Shown here in pieces: positions 9,364 through 18,669 of a DNA stretch of 64,000 nucleotides (positions are counted from its first letter, which is position 1; every line of letters starts with the position of its first letter). The notes beneath the pieces are model-generated. The model was not told where the DNA came from. It searched no databases and saw nothing but the letters and a program-made list of their open reading frames with translations. The position numbers and the translations under genes are program-made. Origin of the DNA: Lautropia sp. Lineage in GTDB: Bacteria; Pseudomonadota; Gammaproteobacteria; Burkholderiales; Burkholderiaceae_E. The stretch lies in the NCBI GenBank assembly GCA_030530775.1, contig JAUMUG010000002.1, forward strand, positions 366,273-430,272, given 5' to 3'.

Positions 9364-10032
9364 ATGGCACAACCGACCATCAAGGAAGTCCTGCTCGATC
9401 CGTTGTTCAAGAACAACCCGATCGGGCTTCAGATCCTCGGGATCTGCTCGGCGCTGGCCGTTACCTCGAACCTGCAGACGGCACTGGTCATGTCGATCGC
9501 ACTCACCCTGGTGACCGGCTTCGCCTGCCTGTTCATTTCAATGATCCGTAGCCAGATCCCCGGTTCGATCCGGATGATCGTGCAGATGGTGATCATCGCC
9601 TCGCTGGTGATCATGGTCGATCAGATCCTGAAAGCCTATGCTTACTCGCTGAGCAAACAGCTGTCGGTCTTCGTCGGTCTGATCATCACCAACTGCATCG
9701 TGATGGGTCGTGCCGAAGCCTTCGCCATGGCCAATCCGCCGCTGCTGTCCTTCCTGGACGGTATCGGCAACGGACTCGGCTACAGCATCATGCTGATCGC
9801 GCTCGGTTTCGTCCGTGAGCTGCTGGGAGCGGGCAAACTGTTTGGCGTGCCGATCCTGCCGGCGGTCAACGATGGGGGCTGGTACGTGCCCAACGGTATG
9901 CTGCTGCTGCCACCCTCGGCCTTCTTCCTGATCGGCCTGTTCATTTGGGGGTTGCGCACCTGGAAGAAAGAGCAGAACGAAGCACCCGCCTTCAAGATGG
10001 CCCCCCAAGTGACCGAACGCGAGGACTATTGA
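9364..10032 (+). CDS. nqrD: Na+-translocating NADH:ubiquinone reductase subunit D
   Basis: 222 residues beginning [15 protein letters not shown], with six predicted membrane helices. NqrD and NqrE are related, inverted-topology subunits that together hold an intramembrane Fe-S centre; the conserved cysteine segments SNLQ-preceding ICSALAV and [13 protein letters not shown] are present. The start at 9364 has GAGGAAGG upstream; in-frame codons further upstream belong to nqrC. nqrE begins 1 bp after its stop. Confidence 0.96.
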   Translation: MAQPTIKEVLLDPLFKNNPIGLQILGICSALAVTSNLQTALVMSIALTLVTGFACLFISMIRSQIPGSIRMIVQMVIIASLVIMVDQILKAYAYSLSKQLSVFVGLIITNCIVMGRAEAFAMANPPLLSFLDGIGNGLGYSIMLIALGFVRELLGAGKLFGVPILPAVNDGGWYVPNGMLLLPPSAFFLIGLFIWGLRTWKKEQNEAPAFKMAPQVTEREDY

Positions 10033-10033
10033 G

Positions 10034-10642
10034 ATGGAACACTATCTGAGCCTGCTCTTTCGCTCCGTGTTCGTCGAGAACATGGCGCTGGCTTTCTTCC
10101 TCGGCATGTGTACCTTCATCGCCATCTCCAAGAAGGTGGAGACGGCGGTGGGTCTGGGCATCGCCGTGGTGGTCGTGCAGACCATCACCGTGCCGGCCAA
10201 CAACCTGATCTACACCTACCTGCTGAAAGACGGCGCCCTGGCCTGGGCCGGGCTGCCCGACGTGGACCTCAGCTTCCTGGGGCTGCTGTCCTACATCGGG
10301 GTGATCGCCTCGCTGGTGCAGATCCTCGAGATGACGCTGGACAAGTACGTACCCAGTCTCTACAACGCGCTCGGGGTGTTCCTGCCACTGATCACCGTCA
10401 ACTGCGCGATCCTGGGGGGCACGCTGTTCATGGTGGAGCGGGACTACAATCTCGCTGAAAGCGTCGTCTATGGCGTCGGCTCTGGTTTCTCGTGGGGGCT
10501 GGCCATCGCCATGCTCGCCGGCATCCGCGAAAAACTGAAGTACAGCGATATCCCCGCCGGCCTGCAGGGCCTGGGCATCACCTTCGTCACCATCGGGCTG
10601 ATGGCGCTGGGCTTCATGTCATTCTCGGGCGTACAGCTCTGA
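10034..10642 (+). CDS. nqrE: Na+-translocating NADH:ubiquinone reductase subunit E
   Basis: 202 residues, all membrane helices, the usual NqrE length. Starts [19 protein letters not shown] and contains the cysteine motifs [13 protein letters not shown] and TVNCAILGG that pair with those of NqrD around the intramembrane iron centre. Tightly linked to nqrD (1 bp gap) and followed after 21 bp by nqrF, whose ribosome-binding site AGGAGG lies in the gap. Confidence 0.97.
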   Translation: MEHYLSLLFRSVFVENMALAFFLGMCTFIAISKKVETAVGLGIAVVVVQTITVPANNLIYTYLLKDGALAWAGLPDVDLSFLGLLSYIGVIASLVQILEMTLDKYVPSLYNALGVFLPLITVNCAILGGTLFMVERDYNLAESVVYGVGSGFSWGLAIAMLAGIREKLKYSDIPAGLQGLGITFVTIGLMALGFMSFSGVQL

Positions 10643-10663
10643 GCCAGGAGGAGATTCCACACA

Positions 10664-11887
10664 ATGAATACCGAAATCCTGCTCGGCGTCGGCATGTTCA
10701 CCGCCATCGTGTTGTCGCTGGTGCTCATCATCCTGTTTGCCCGGTCCAAGCTGGTGTCCAGCGGTGATGTCACCATCGAGATCAACAACGAGCGCAGCAT
10801 CACCGTACCGGCCGGCGGCAAGCTGCTGCAGACCCTGGCCGGACAGAACATCTTCCTGTCTTCGGCCTGCGGCGGCGGCGGCACTTGCGCCCAGTGCAAA
10901 TGCATCGTCGAAGAAGGCGGTGGCGAGATGCTGCCGACCGAAGAATCCCACTTCACCCGTCGCGATGCCGCCGAAGGCTGGCGCCTGTCCTGCCAGACGG
11001 CGGTCAAGCAGAACATGAAAATCCGCGTGCCGGAAGAAGTGTTCGGCGTGAAGAAGTGGGAATGCACCGTCGAGTCAAACCCCAATGTCGCCACCTTCAT
11101 CAAGGAGCTGACCCTGCGCCTGCCCGAAGGCGAAAACGTCGACTTCCGAGCCGGCGGTTATGTGCAGCTGGAGTGCCCACCGCACACCGTCAACTACAAG
11201 GATTTCGACATCGAAGAAGAGTATCGGGGCGACTGGGACAAGTTCGACCTGTGGCGCTATGTGTCGAAAGTGGACGAAACCACGATCCGCGCCTACTCGA
11301 TGGCCAACTACCCCGAAGAAAAAGGCATCGTCAAATTCAATATCCGGGTGGCCACCCCGCCACCGAATCGTGACGATATCCCGCCGGGCAAGATGTCCTC
11401 ATGGGTGTTCAGCCTGAAACCGGGCGACAAGGTGACGGTCTACGGCCCCTTCGGCGAATTTTTTGCCAAGGAGACCGAGAACGAAATGGTCTTCATCGGC
11501 GGTGGCGCCGGCATGGCACCGATGCGCTCGCACATCTTCGACCAGCTCAAGCGCCTGAACAGCAAGCGCAAGATCTCGTTCTGGTACGGCGCCCGTTCGC
11601 TGCGCGAAGCCTTCTATGTCGACGAGTACGACAAACTGCAGGCCGAAAACCCGAACTTCACCTGGCACTTGGCGCTGTCCGATCCCCAACCCGAAGACAA
11701 CTGGACCGGCAAGACCGGCTTCATCCACGACGTGCTGTATGAAAACTACCTGAAGGATCATCCGGCACCCGAGGACTGCGAATACTACATGTGCGGACCG
11801 CCGATGATGAACGCCGCCGTCATCAAGATACTGCTCGACCTCGGCGTCGAACGCGACAGCATCTTCCTCGACGACTTCGGCGGCTGA
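10664..11887 (+). CDS. nqrF: Na+-translocating NADH:ubiquinone reductase subunit F (NADH dehydrogenase subunit)
   Basis: 407 residues. An N-terminal membrane helix (residues 3-25) anchors a 2Fe-2S ferredoxin domain with cysteines in [14 protein letters not shown] and a fourth in LSCQTAVKQ. It is followed by a ferredoxin-reductase-type FAD domain ([13 protein letters not shown]) and an NADH-binding domain ([24 protein letters not shown] near the end). It is the electron entry subunit, passing electrons from NADH via FAD and the 2Fe-2S centre to the membrane flavins. Last gene of the operon, followed by a hairpin terminator. Confidence 0.98.
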   Translation: MNTEILLGVGMFTAIVLSLVLIILFARSKLVSSGDVTIEINNERSITVPAGGKLLQTLAGQNIFLSSACGGGGTCAQCKCIVEEGGGEMLPTEESHFTRRDAAEGWRLSCQTAVKQNMKIRVPEEVFGVKKWECTVESNPNVATFIKELTLRLPEGENVDFRAGGYVQLECPPHTVNYKDFDIEEEYRGDWDKFDLWRYVSKVDETTIRAYSMANYPEEKGIVKFNIRVATPPPNRDDIPPGKMSSWVFSLKPGDKVTVYGPFGEFFAKETENEMVFIGGGAGMAPMRSHIFDQLKRLNSKRKISFWYGARSLREAFYVDEYDKLQAENPNFTWHLALSDPQPEDNWTGKTGFIHDVLYENYLKDHPAPEDCEYYMCGPPMMNAAVIKILLDLGVERDSIFLDDFGG

Positions 11888-11950
11888 CCACCGGCCGGCG
11901 ATCGACGGGCATTCGACTGCACCATCGGTCACCGGAGCGCTTCGTCGCAC

Positions 11951-11978
11951 AAGGGGGCCTCGGGCCCCTTTCATATTG
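11951..11978 (+). terminator. Intrinsic terminator of the nqr operon
   Basis: AAGGGGGCC - TCG - GGCCCCTTT hairpin followed by TCATATT, about 65 bp after nqrF. Strong stem, modest T-tract. Confidence 0.7.
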
Positions 11979-12328
11979 GCGGAGGCGGGTCGCGGGCCAA
12001 ACGACAACTGCTGCACCGCTGGCGCAGACAGCTCGGATACCCCCTCGACACTGCTGGCAGAAACTGCCGGGGATCAGGCGCACACCAAGGGCGTCTTCAT
12101 CCACGTCGAAATGCTCCGTTGCACGCACACCCCGGCCCGTGCTCACCTTGCTGATGACCGAATCCGCCGATCCAAGCAAAAAGACATGCTCATTCGTCTG
12201 ATCATGCACATGCTCAGCCGCGCAACCTGGAAGCCGCCGGTTGAACGACTGATACCTTGGGAAAATGGCAGAATTTCGGGGTGTACGAACCGTCACCCGT
12301 CCGTTCCACTTTTCCACGCCGCAATCCT
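11979..12328. other. Intergenic region before the ABC transporter
   Basis: About 350 bp with no supported gene, RNA or repeat. Presumably contains the promoter for the following transporter operon, but no clear elements are visible. Confidence 0.4.
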
Positions 12329-13225
12329 ATGCCCATGTCTTCCCCTTCCTCGTTTTCATACGCCCGCCGCACGTTGCTGGGCGCCATCCTCGGTCTGAGC
12401 ACGCTGGCGGCCCTGCCCTCGCCAGCCCCGGCTCAGCAACAGGTGCTGCGCGTCACCGCCATCCCCGATGAAGCCCCTACCGAGCTGGCCCGCAAATTCG
12501 AACCGCTGGGTAAATATCTGGAAGCCCAGTTGGGCATGCCCGTCAAATGGACCCCGGTGACCGATTACGCCGCGGCGGTCGAGACGCTGGTCAACGGCAA
12601 GGTCGATCTGGCCTGGTTCGGCGGTTTTACCGTGGTTCAGGCTCTGCAACGATCAGGTGGCAAAGTAGTTCCGCTGGTACAGCGTACCGAAGATGAAGTG
12701 TTCCGCTCGGTGTTCATCACCCGGAACGACAGTGGCATTGCCTCACTGTCCGACCTCAAAGGCCGCACGCTGGCCTTCGGTTCGCAAAGTTCCACCTCGG
12801 GCCACCTGATGCCGCGTCACTTCCTGCTGGCCGACAAAATCGATCCCGACACCGATCTGAAGCGCATCGCCTTCTCGGGCGCACACGACGCCACCATCGC
12901 CGCAGTCAGCAGCGGCAAAGTCGACGCAGGAGCGCTCAATATCTCGGTCTGGGAAAAATTCCTGACCGATGGCAAAGTCGATACCAAGCGGGTGCGAGTG
13001 TTCTACACCACGCCGCCCTACCACGATTACAACTGGACGGTACATTCCAAGATGGCCCCCGACCTGCAGGACAAAATCCGCAAGGCGTTCCTGGCGCTGG
13101 ACCCGGACAAACCCGGGGACAAAGCCATTCTGGATCTGCAGCGAGCCAGCCGTTTCGTACCCACCCAGGTCAGCAATTACGACAGCATCCGCTCTGCTGC
13201 CGAAAACGCGGGTCTGCTGCGTTGA
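12329..13225 (+). CDS. PhnD-type periplasmic substrate-binding protein (putative selenate/phosphonate transporter)
   Basis: About 298 residues with a signal sequence containing twin arginines (YARRTLLGA) and a hydrophobic core ending PAPAQ. The mature protein is of the PhnD/PtxB class: LRVTAIPDEAPTELARKFEPL, VDLAWFGGFTVVQA, FGSQSSTSGHLMPRHFLL and FSGAHDATIAAVSSGKVDAGA. That combination resembles the subgroup annotated as putative selenate-binding proteins more than classical phosphonate binders; this assignment is from memory of the family, and no selenium genes are visible nearby. ATG 12329 or 12335 are both possible starts. First gene of a four-gene ABC operon. Confidence 0.85.
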   Translation: MPMSSPSSFSYARRTLLGAILGLSTLAALPSPAPAQQQVLRVTAIPDEAPTELARKFEPLGKYLEAQLGMPVKWTPVTDYAAAVETLVNGKVDLAWFGGFTVVQALQRSGGKVVPLVQRTEDEVFRSVFITRNDSGIASLSDLKGRTLAFGSQSSTSGHLMPRHFLLADKIDPDTDLKRIAFSGAHDATIAAVSSGKVDAGALNISVWEKFLTDGKVDTKRVRVFYTTPPYHDYNWTVHSKMAPDLQDKIRKAFLALDPDKPGDKAILDLQRASRFVPTQVSNYDSIRSAAENAGLLR

Positions 13226-13315
13226 ACGGTCCGGGATGCAGAATCGAGCTGCCGACGGCCGTCGAACCAGTGACCCCGATGTGCTCCAGCACCCTTGCCT
13301 CACACCTCAACCGAC

Positions 13316-14134
13316 ATGAACCCCACGGCCGCCGTCCATCTCGAGCAAGCCACCATCGTTCCGGCCGGCGCCGCGCGGCAGGCCCAGCCACTGTTGCAGG
13401 CGCTGGATGTGCGGATTGCGTCGGGCGAACACGTCGCGCTGATCGGCGCCAGCGGCGCCGGCAAAACCACGTTGATGCTGGCACTGGCCACGGCCCTGCC
13501 ACTGGCTGGTGGCAGGCTGCAGCTGTGGGGGCAATCGTCTGACCAGCTCTCGACCCGGCAACGCCAGCGACTGCGGGCATCATTGTTCTACGCGCCCCAG
13601 GTGCCGCCGCTGGCACCACGCCAGCGCGTGGTGATCGCGGTGCTGGCCGGTCGGCTGCCACAGATGGGCCTGCTGCGCAGCCTGCGTACACTCTGGCACC
13701 CTTCGCGCGCCGATGCCCGATGGGCGCATGAGATGCTCTGCTCGGTCGATCTGCCGGACAAGCTCTGGCACCGGGTCGATCGCCTGTCCGGCGGCGAGCG
13801 GCAGCGCGTCGGTCTGGCCCGACTGCTGGCCTCGGATGCCCGTCTGTGGCTGGTGGATGAACCACTGTCGGCGTTGGACCCGACCCGAGCCGCCCAGGTG
13901 ATGGATACGCTGATCGACACGGCCCGAACGCGCCAGGCCACCCTGATCTGCAGTCTACATCAGGTGGAAGTCGCCCGCAGCCGCTTTGCGCGCATCATCG
14001 CCCTGCGGGGCGGGCGCATCGTCTATGATGGCCCCTCGGCCGAACTGAGTGATGACCGACTGAACGCGCTGTATGCCGCCGATACGCCACCCGGTGCAGT
14101 GCCGGATGCCACCATCACCGAACCCCGCCGCTGA
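13316..14134 (+). CDS. ABC transporter ATP-binding protein (PhnC-like)
   Basis: 272 residues. Walker A GASGAGKTT, signature LSGGERQRVGLARLL and Walker B LWLVDEPLSALD are intact, as is the switch histidine (SLHQVEVA). It energises import of the ligand delivered by the protein at 12329. The start at 13316 (MNPTAAVHLEQATIV) fits the family; an upstream in-frame ATG would add seven residues. Its stop overlaps the start of the first permease (TGATG), indicating coupled translation. Confidence 0.92.
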   Translation: MNPTAAVHLEQATIVPAGAARQAQPLLQALDVRIASGEHVALIGASGAGKTTLMLALATALPLAGGRLQLWGQSSDQLSTRQRQRLRASLFYAPQVPPLAPRQRVVIAVLAGRLPQMGLLRSLRTLWHPSRADARWAHEMLCSVDLPDKLWHRVDRLSGGERQRVGLARLLASDARLWLVDEPLSALDPTRAAQVMDTLIDTARTRQATLICSLHQVEVARSRFARIIALRGGRIVYDGPSAELSDDRLNALYAADTPPGAVPDATITEPRR

Positions 14135-14985
14135 TGCAGCCGACCCCCACCACGACGCACCCCACCCGGCACTTGGCCGAACGTGATCCAGCCCTGCTGC
14201 AACGCTGGAACATGCTGTTGGGCATGATGGTACTGCTGTGGCCGCTGGCGGTGCTCACCGAATTCAAGCCTTGGCAGCTGTTCGACCCGCACAGCCTGGA
14301 AGTGACTTGGCGCTTTCTGGCCGATTTCGTACCGCCCCGGCACGACGCGGAATTTCTGTGGCTGCTGGCACAGGAAAGCTGGCGCACCATTGCCATTGCC
14401 ACCGCCGGGCTGACGCTGGCCTGGATGATCGGCACCCCGCTGGCACTGATCGCCACCGGTCGATTGTCGATCAGTGCCGGCAGCGGTCGCATGGCCCCCG
14501 TCCCGCGCATCGTCCGGCAGGTCGTGCGCTGGCTGCTGGTGGCGATGCGTTCGATACCCGAGCTGGTCTACGCGCTGATACTGGTGCGCACCGCCGGTCT
14601 GGGGCCGACCGCCGGCGTATTGGCCATCGGTATCGCCTACGCCGGCATGCTGGGCAAAGTCTATGCCGAAATACTGGAAAGTGCCGATCCGGCACCGACT
14701 CAGGCACTACTGAATACCGGTTGCGGTCGCATCCAAGCACTGTGTTTTGGCGCCTTACCGCCCTGCATACAGGAACTGACCAGCTACACCATCTATCGCT
14801 GGGAATGTGCGATCCGATCCTCGGTAGTGCTTGGCTTCATTGGCGCCGGCGGGCTGGGCCAGTTGCTCGACAGCGCTGCCAAGATGTTTGCCGGCAGCGA
14901 AGTCAGCGCCACGTTGATCGTCTTCGTGCTGCTGGTCTGGCTCAGTGACCGGCTCAGCGCCTATTTGCGGAAAATAATGGCATGA
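14134..14985 (+). CDS. ABC transporter permease 1 (PhnE/PtxC-like)
   Basis: 283-residue inner-membrane permease with the binding-protein-dependent transport fold. The EAA-type loop contacting the ATPase is visible as LESADPAPTQALLNTGCGRIQALCFGALP, followed by SYTIYRWECAIRSSVVLGFIGAGGLG, typical of PhnE. It overlaps the ATPase stop by one base and the next permease by 4 bp (ATGA). It probably forms a heterodimer with the 14982 product. Confidence 0.9.
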   Translation: MQPTPTTTHPTRHLAERDPALLQRWNMLLGMMVLLWPLAVLTEFKPWQLFDPHSLEVTWRFLADFVPPRHDAEFLWLLAQESWRTIAIATAGLTLAWMIGTPLALIATGRLSISAGSGRMAPVPRIVRQVVRWLLVAMRSIPELVYALILVRTAGLGPTAGVLAIGIAYAGMLGKVYAEILESADPAPTQALLNTGCGRIQALCFGALPPCIQELTSYTIYRWECAIRSSVVLGFIGAGGLGQLLDSAAKMFAGSEVSATLIVFVLLVWLSDRLSAYLRKIMA

Positions 14986-15944
14986 ATCGACATCACGATA
15001 TCGAATCATTTTCCGCCCCATTACGCTCTCCATCGACGGCGCCATCCCCGACTCCCGCGGCGACACCGCTCGTTTCAGGAACACACGAGACGACACCCGG
15101 CCCGGCACCCGCCCAGCTCGGAGCTGCGCAGCCGGTACCCAGTCCGGCACATGCACGACCACCGTGCGCACCCGCTCCCCGCTACAGTATCGGTGTCGTG
15201 CTGCTTTTGACCCTGGCCCTGATCGTCGGCAGCTTCCGCACGCTCGATCTACGATGGGCCGAACTGGTGGCGCCAGGCTCGCTGGCCACCATGCGCGAGT
15301 TCCTCGCCAGTTTCTTTCCACCCGAAACCAGTCCGGCCTTTCTAGCAAAAACCGGCACGGCCGCCCTGGAAACCCTGGCGATGTCGCTGCTGGGCACGCT
15401 GTTGGCCGTAGCACTTGGATGGCTGCTGGCACTGCCTGCCAGCCTGAGTGGCGGCACGTTGCCACGACAACTACGCGCCTGTGGCCGCCTGCTGTTGAAC
15501 ATACTTCGAGCCGTGCCCGAACTGGTTTGGGCGGTACTGCTACTGGTATCGGCCGGCCTCGGCCCGATGGCAGGGACTCTCGCGCTTGGCCTGCACACCG
15601 CAGGCGTCCTGGGCCGGCTCTTTGCCGAAAGCATCGAAAACGCCGCCCCCGAACCCGCAGACGCCCTGCGCCGCCATGGCATCGGCCCGGCCCGCACCCT
15701 GCTGTGGGCCACCCTGCCGCAGATCACGCCCCAGCTGATCTCCTACACCCTGTACCGCTGGGAAAACAACATCCGCGCCGCCGCCGTGCTGGGCGTGGTC
15801 GGCGCCGGCGGCCTGGGCCAGATGCTCAGCTACCACCTGGGCCTCTTTCATCTGCGCGCGACCTGTACGGTACTACTGGCCATGCTGGTGCTGGTCGCAC
15901 TGGTCGATGCCATCTCCTTCGGTCTCCGGCGCGCGCTGCATTGA
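14982..15944 (+). CDS. ABC transporter permease 2 (PhnE/PtxC-like)
   Basis: 320 residues, paralogous to the preceding permease (SYTLYRWENNIRAAAVLGVVGAGGLGQ versus the matching segment there). The first about 60 residues are a Pro/Thr/Ala-rich cytoplasmic extension before the first membrane helix, which starts near residue 67 (IGVVLLLTLALIVG). Such extensions recur in many proteins of this window. ATGA overlap with permease 1. The downstream 250 bp contains no further transporter gene. Confidence 0.9.
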   Translation: MNRHHDIESFSAPLRSPSTAPSPTPAATPLVSGTHETTPGPAPAQLGAAQPVPSPAHARPPCAPAPRYSIGVVLLLTLALIVGSFRTLDLRWAELVAPGSLATMREFLASFFPPETSPAFLAKTGTAALETLAMSLLGTLLAVALGWLLALPASLSGGTLPRQLRACGRLLLNILRAVPELVWAVLLLVSAGLGPMAGTLALGLHTAGVLGRLFAESIENAAPEPADALRRHGIGPARTLLWATLPQITPQLISYTLYRWENNIRAAAVLGVVGAGGLGQMLSYHLGLFHLRATCTVLLAMLVLVALVDAISFGLRRALH

Positions 15945-16192
15945 AGCAGCCCCGCCTGCCGGCGCCGGAACGCGGCAATCAGCCCAGCGCCGATCGCACA
16001 GTGCGCATCCACATACCACTGACAGACACTCACTGCCTGTGTCAAAACCAAATGCCCTCGGTGGAACCGGGGGCAGTTCGGACGACATGAGGGATTCGAG
16101 GGTAAAAAAGACTTTCAAGCTGCGTGCGTGCTTCACATCGAGCCATTGCACGAACGTTTTTGCCCCATAACGAAACCACAGAGGAGACCCCC

Positions 16193-17293
16193 ATGTCCAA
16201 AAAAATGATGAAGGCTGCCGTCTTCGTGGAGAAAGGCCGCATCGAACTGACCGACAAGCCCATCCCCGACGTCGGCCCGAATGACGCGCTGATCCGCATC
16301 ACCACGACCACCGTCTGCGGCACCGATGTGCACATCCTCAAAGCCGAATACCCCGTGGCCAAGGGCCTGACGGTGGGACACGAACCGGTGGGCGTGATCG
16401 AAAAACTGGGCAGCGCCGTCACCGGCTACCATGAAGGCCAACGGGTGATCACCAGCGCCATCTGTCCCAACTTCAACAGTTACGCCGCACAGGATGGCTA
16501 CCCGAGCCAGGACGGCAGTTACCTCATTGCCCAGGGCCTGTGCGGGCGCCACGGCTACAAGGCCACCGCCGGCTGGCGTTTCGGCAACATGATCGACGGC
16601 GCCCAGGCCGAGTACGTGCTGGTGCCCGATGCCCAGGCCAACCTCGCCCCCATCCCCGACGGGCTGACCGACGAACAGGTGCTGATGTGCCCGGACATCA
16701 TGTCCACCGGCTTCAAGGGCGCGGAGAACGCCAACATCAGGATCGGCGACACCGTGGTCGTTTTCGCTCAGGGCCCCATCGGCCTGTGCGCCACGGCAGG
16801 GGCACGCCTGCTGGGAGCCACCACCGTCATCGCCGTGGATGGCAACGACCACCGTTTGGGCATCTCCAGGCAACTGGGCGCCGATGTCACCCTGAACTTC
16901 AAGCAGGTGGACGTGATAGAGGAAGTCATGAAGATCACCGGCGGCAAGGGAGCCGACAGCGCCATCGAAGCCCTGGGCACGCAAGCCACCTTCACCTCGG
17001 CCCTGAAAGTGCTCAAACCCGGCGGTACCCTCTCGAGCCTGGGTGTGTACTCCGAAGATCTGAGCATTCCGCTGGCCAGCTTTTCCGCGGGCCTGGGCGA
17101 CAACACCATCCGTACCGCACTGTGCCCCGGCGGCAAAGAGCGTATGCGCCGCCTGATGAACGTCATCGAAGCCGACCGGCTCGACCTGAGCATCATGGTC
17201 ACCCACCACTACGAGCTGGACGACATCGCGGACGCCTACGACCTGTTCGCCAACCAGCGCGACGGGGTACTGAAAGTGGCCGTCAAGCCCTGA
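16193..17293 (+). CDS. Zinc-dependent alcohol dehydrogenase family protein
   Basis: 366 residues; ATG 16193 follows AGAGGAGACC. Medium-chain dehydrogenase fold: catalytic zinc ligands in TVCGTDVHI, GHEPVG and the MCPDIMSTGF segment; cofactor-binding segment VVFAQGPIGLCATAGARLLG. The four-cysteine structural zinc lobe is missing, and the segments DIMSTGFKGAENANI and LCPGGKERMRRLM resemble NADP-dependent secondary-alcohol dehydrogenases of the Thermoanaerobacter/Clostridium type. Likely oxidises or reduces short secondary alcohols/ketones; substrate and cofactor not provable. Single-gene unit. Confidence 0.85.
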   Translation: MSKKMMKAAVFVEKGRIELTDKPIPDVGPNDALIRITTTTVCGTDVHILKAEYPVAKGLTVGHEPVGVIEKLGSAVTGYHEGQRVITSAICPNFNSYAAQDGYPSQDGSYLIAQGLCGRHGYKATAGWRFGNMIDGAQAEYVLVPDAQANLAPIPDGLTDEQVLMCPDIMSTGFKGAENANIRIGDTVVVFAQGPIGLCATAGARLLGATTVIAVDGNDHRLGISRQLGADVTLNFKQVDVIEEVMKITGGKGADSAIEALGTQATFTSALKVLKPGGTLSSLGVYSEDLSIPLASFSAGLGDNTIRTALCPGGKERMRRLMNVIEADRLDLSIMVTHHYELDDIADAYDLFANQRDGVLKVAVKP

Positions 17294-17512
17294 CGGCCCA
17301 TGCCCGGAAAGCGGGCGCACAGGACAGAATGGCCGCCTGGCCATCTCTGACGGTCCGGACGCTGCGCTCGCCTGCCTTTCACCCGCCCGTGATGCTCGGA
17401 CAGACACGCCTGCCCTTGGCACCGGGCGGGGAGCGAAACCGGGCCACTGTTGCATCGACGCCCTCTGGCTGCGGGTCGGATCATGTTCTTTTTTGCATCC
17501 GCTGACGTTGGT
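17294..17512. other. Intergenic region between adh and the 29-bp palindrome
   Basis: About 220 bp without gene, repeat or clear terminator. Confidence 0.3.
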
Positions 17513-17541
17513 GTGAGAATGGAGATGCGCTCCATTCTCAC
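17513..17541. promoter_or_regulatory. 29-bp perfect palindrome upstream of the lipocalin gene
   Basis: Arms GTGAGAATGGAG and CTCCATTCTCAC (12 bp each) flank a 5-base centre. No T-tract follows, so it is not a standard terminator. Size and symmetry fit an operator for a dimeric repressor, 87 bp before the lipocalin start, or a stable RNA hairpin in its leader. Which regulator binds is unknown. Confidence 0.5.
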
Positions 17542-17627
17542 AACCCTTCGGCCGCGTAGCGTCCATACTCCGGGCAACGCCTTCGACAGCAATCCGGCAG
17601 ATGCCGCCGTCGACCATGAGAAATCCG

Positions 17628-18185
17628 ATGAAAAAATATGGCATGCACTTGTACATCGCTCCCGTCATCATGGCCGTTGCCCTCCCCGCGATGGCTTCAG
17701 AAGCATCGTTGACGACCGTCGCAGCGGTCGACGTCGAGCGTTACGCCGGTCGCTGGTACGAAATCGCTCGCCTGCCCATGCCGTATCAGGATCAGTGTGC
17801 CTCGGACACCACCGCCACCTACCATGTCAACGCTGACGGCACCCTCCAGGTGCTGAACCGCTGCCGCCAGGCAGACGGAAGCTGGTCACAAGCCGAAGGT
17901 CTGGCCCGAAGCAAGAATCCGGACAACAGCCGCCTGAGCGTGACCTTCCTGCCCAAGGCGCTGCGCTGGCTGCCGGTGGGACAAGCCGATTACTGGATCA
18001 TGGCCCTCGACAAGGATTATCAACATGCGCTGATCGGTCAGCCCAGCCGCAAGTACTTATGGCTGCTCTCGCGCAAGCCGGTGATGGATGAAACCATTCA
18101 TCAGGCTTACCTGAAACAGGCACGCGAGGCAGGCTACGACCTGTCCCGGATGATCCGTTCCCCCCACCATCAAGCCAGCGATTGA
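17628..18185 (+). CDS. Lipocalin family protein (Blc-like)
   Basis: About 185 residues. The lipocalin signature YAGRWYEIARLPMPYQ lies just after the signal peptide; further family segments are NRCRQADGSW, PDNSRLSVTF and DYWIMALDKDYQHALIGQPSRKYLWLLSR. Bacterial lipocalins bind fatty acids or lysophospholipids and act in envelope maintenance. Unlike E. coli Blc there is no lipobox; the leader ends PAMAS, so the protein is probably periplasmic. In-frame ATGs at 17601 and 17616 are alternatives; 17628 gives the best signal peptide. A 29-bp palindrome lies upstream. Confidence 0.88.
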   Translation: MKKYGMHLYIAPVIMAVALPAMASEASLTTVAAVDVERYAGRWYEIARLPMPYQDQCASDTTATYHVNADGTLQVLNRCRQADGSWSQAEGLARSKNPDNSRLSVTFLPKALRWLPVGQADYWIMALDKDYQHALIGQPSRKYLWLLSRKPVMDETIHQAYLKQAREAGYDLSRMIRSPHHQASD

Positions 18186-18669
18186 CGTGACGAACAGATT
18201 CTTCACCCCGTCGCCCTGCATTCGACTCGCCCAGCCCGCAGGGCACGCGCATCTCCTGTCCTGACGGTAGAGCTGCTTGCCAATCGCTCTGCCCGCACCA
18301 TTCTGGTGTTCGACGGGATCGAGGATACCTTCGGAGATGCGGAAGAAGCTCCCTCCCGCAGATCAGGCCATTCAGCAATGTCCAGGTGCGCGACTTCGTT
18401 CGCTTTCTGAAGTTTGCAGCCGATGAAGAAAGGGGAAGAACCGGACAAACCTGGTCGGACGGGCGTCGCCCAGTCGACCCACGCGCGGCTGCATGTTTGG
18501 ATGCCGGTATTCCGATGCCGTGTCAAAATCGCTTTTTGCGCATCCGGCTGCCAGCCATACATCCATGCCTGCATCAACCCCCGCATCAAGCCCGACATCG
18601 ACCCATGCCCGCACGATCGATAGCGACAGCCACGGCAATCCCCCCGCTCTTGCCCGCGCCGTGCCCCGC
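18186..18669. other. Intergenic region before apbE
   Basis: About 480 bp. The apbE reading frame stays open through the last 180 bp but that translation is Ser/Thr/Pro-rich without signal-peptide character, so it is treated as non-coding. No RNA, repeat or terminator was recognised. Confidence 0.4.

Noticed and set aside
16133..17671. Open frame of 512 codons on the minus strand
   Set aside because: Antisense to the alcohol dehydrogenase; composition of a shadow frame.
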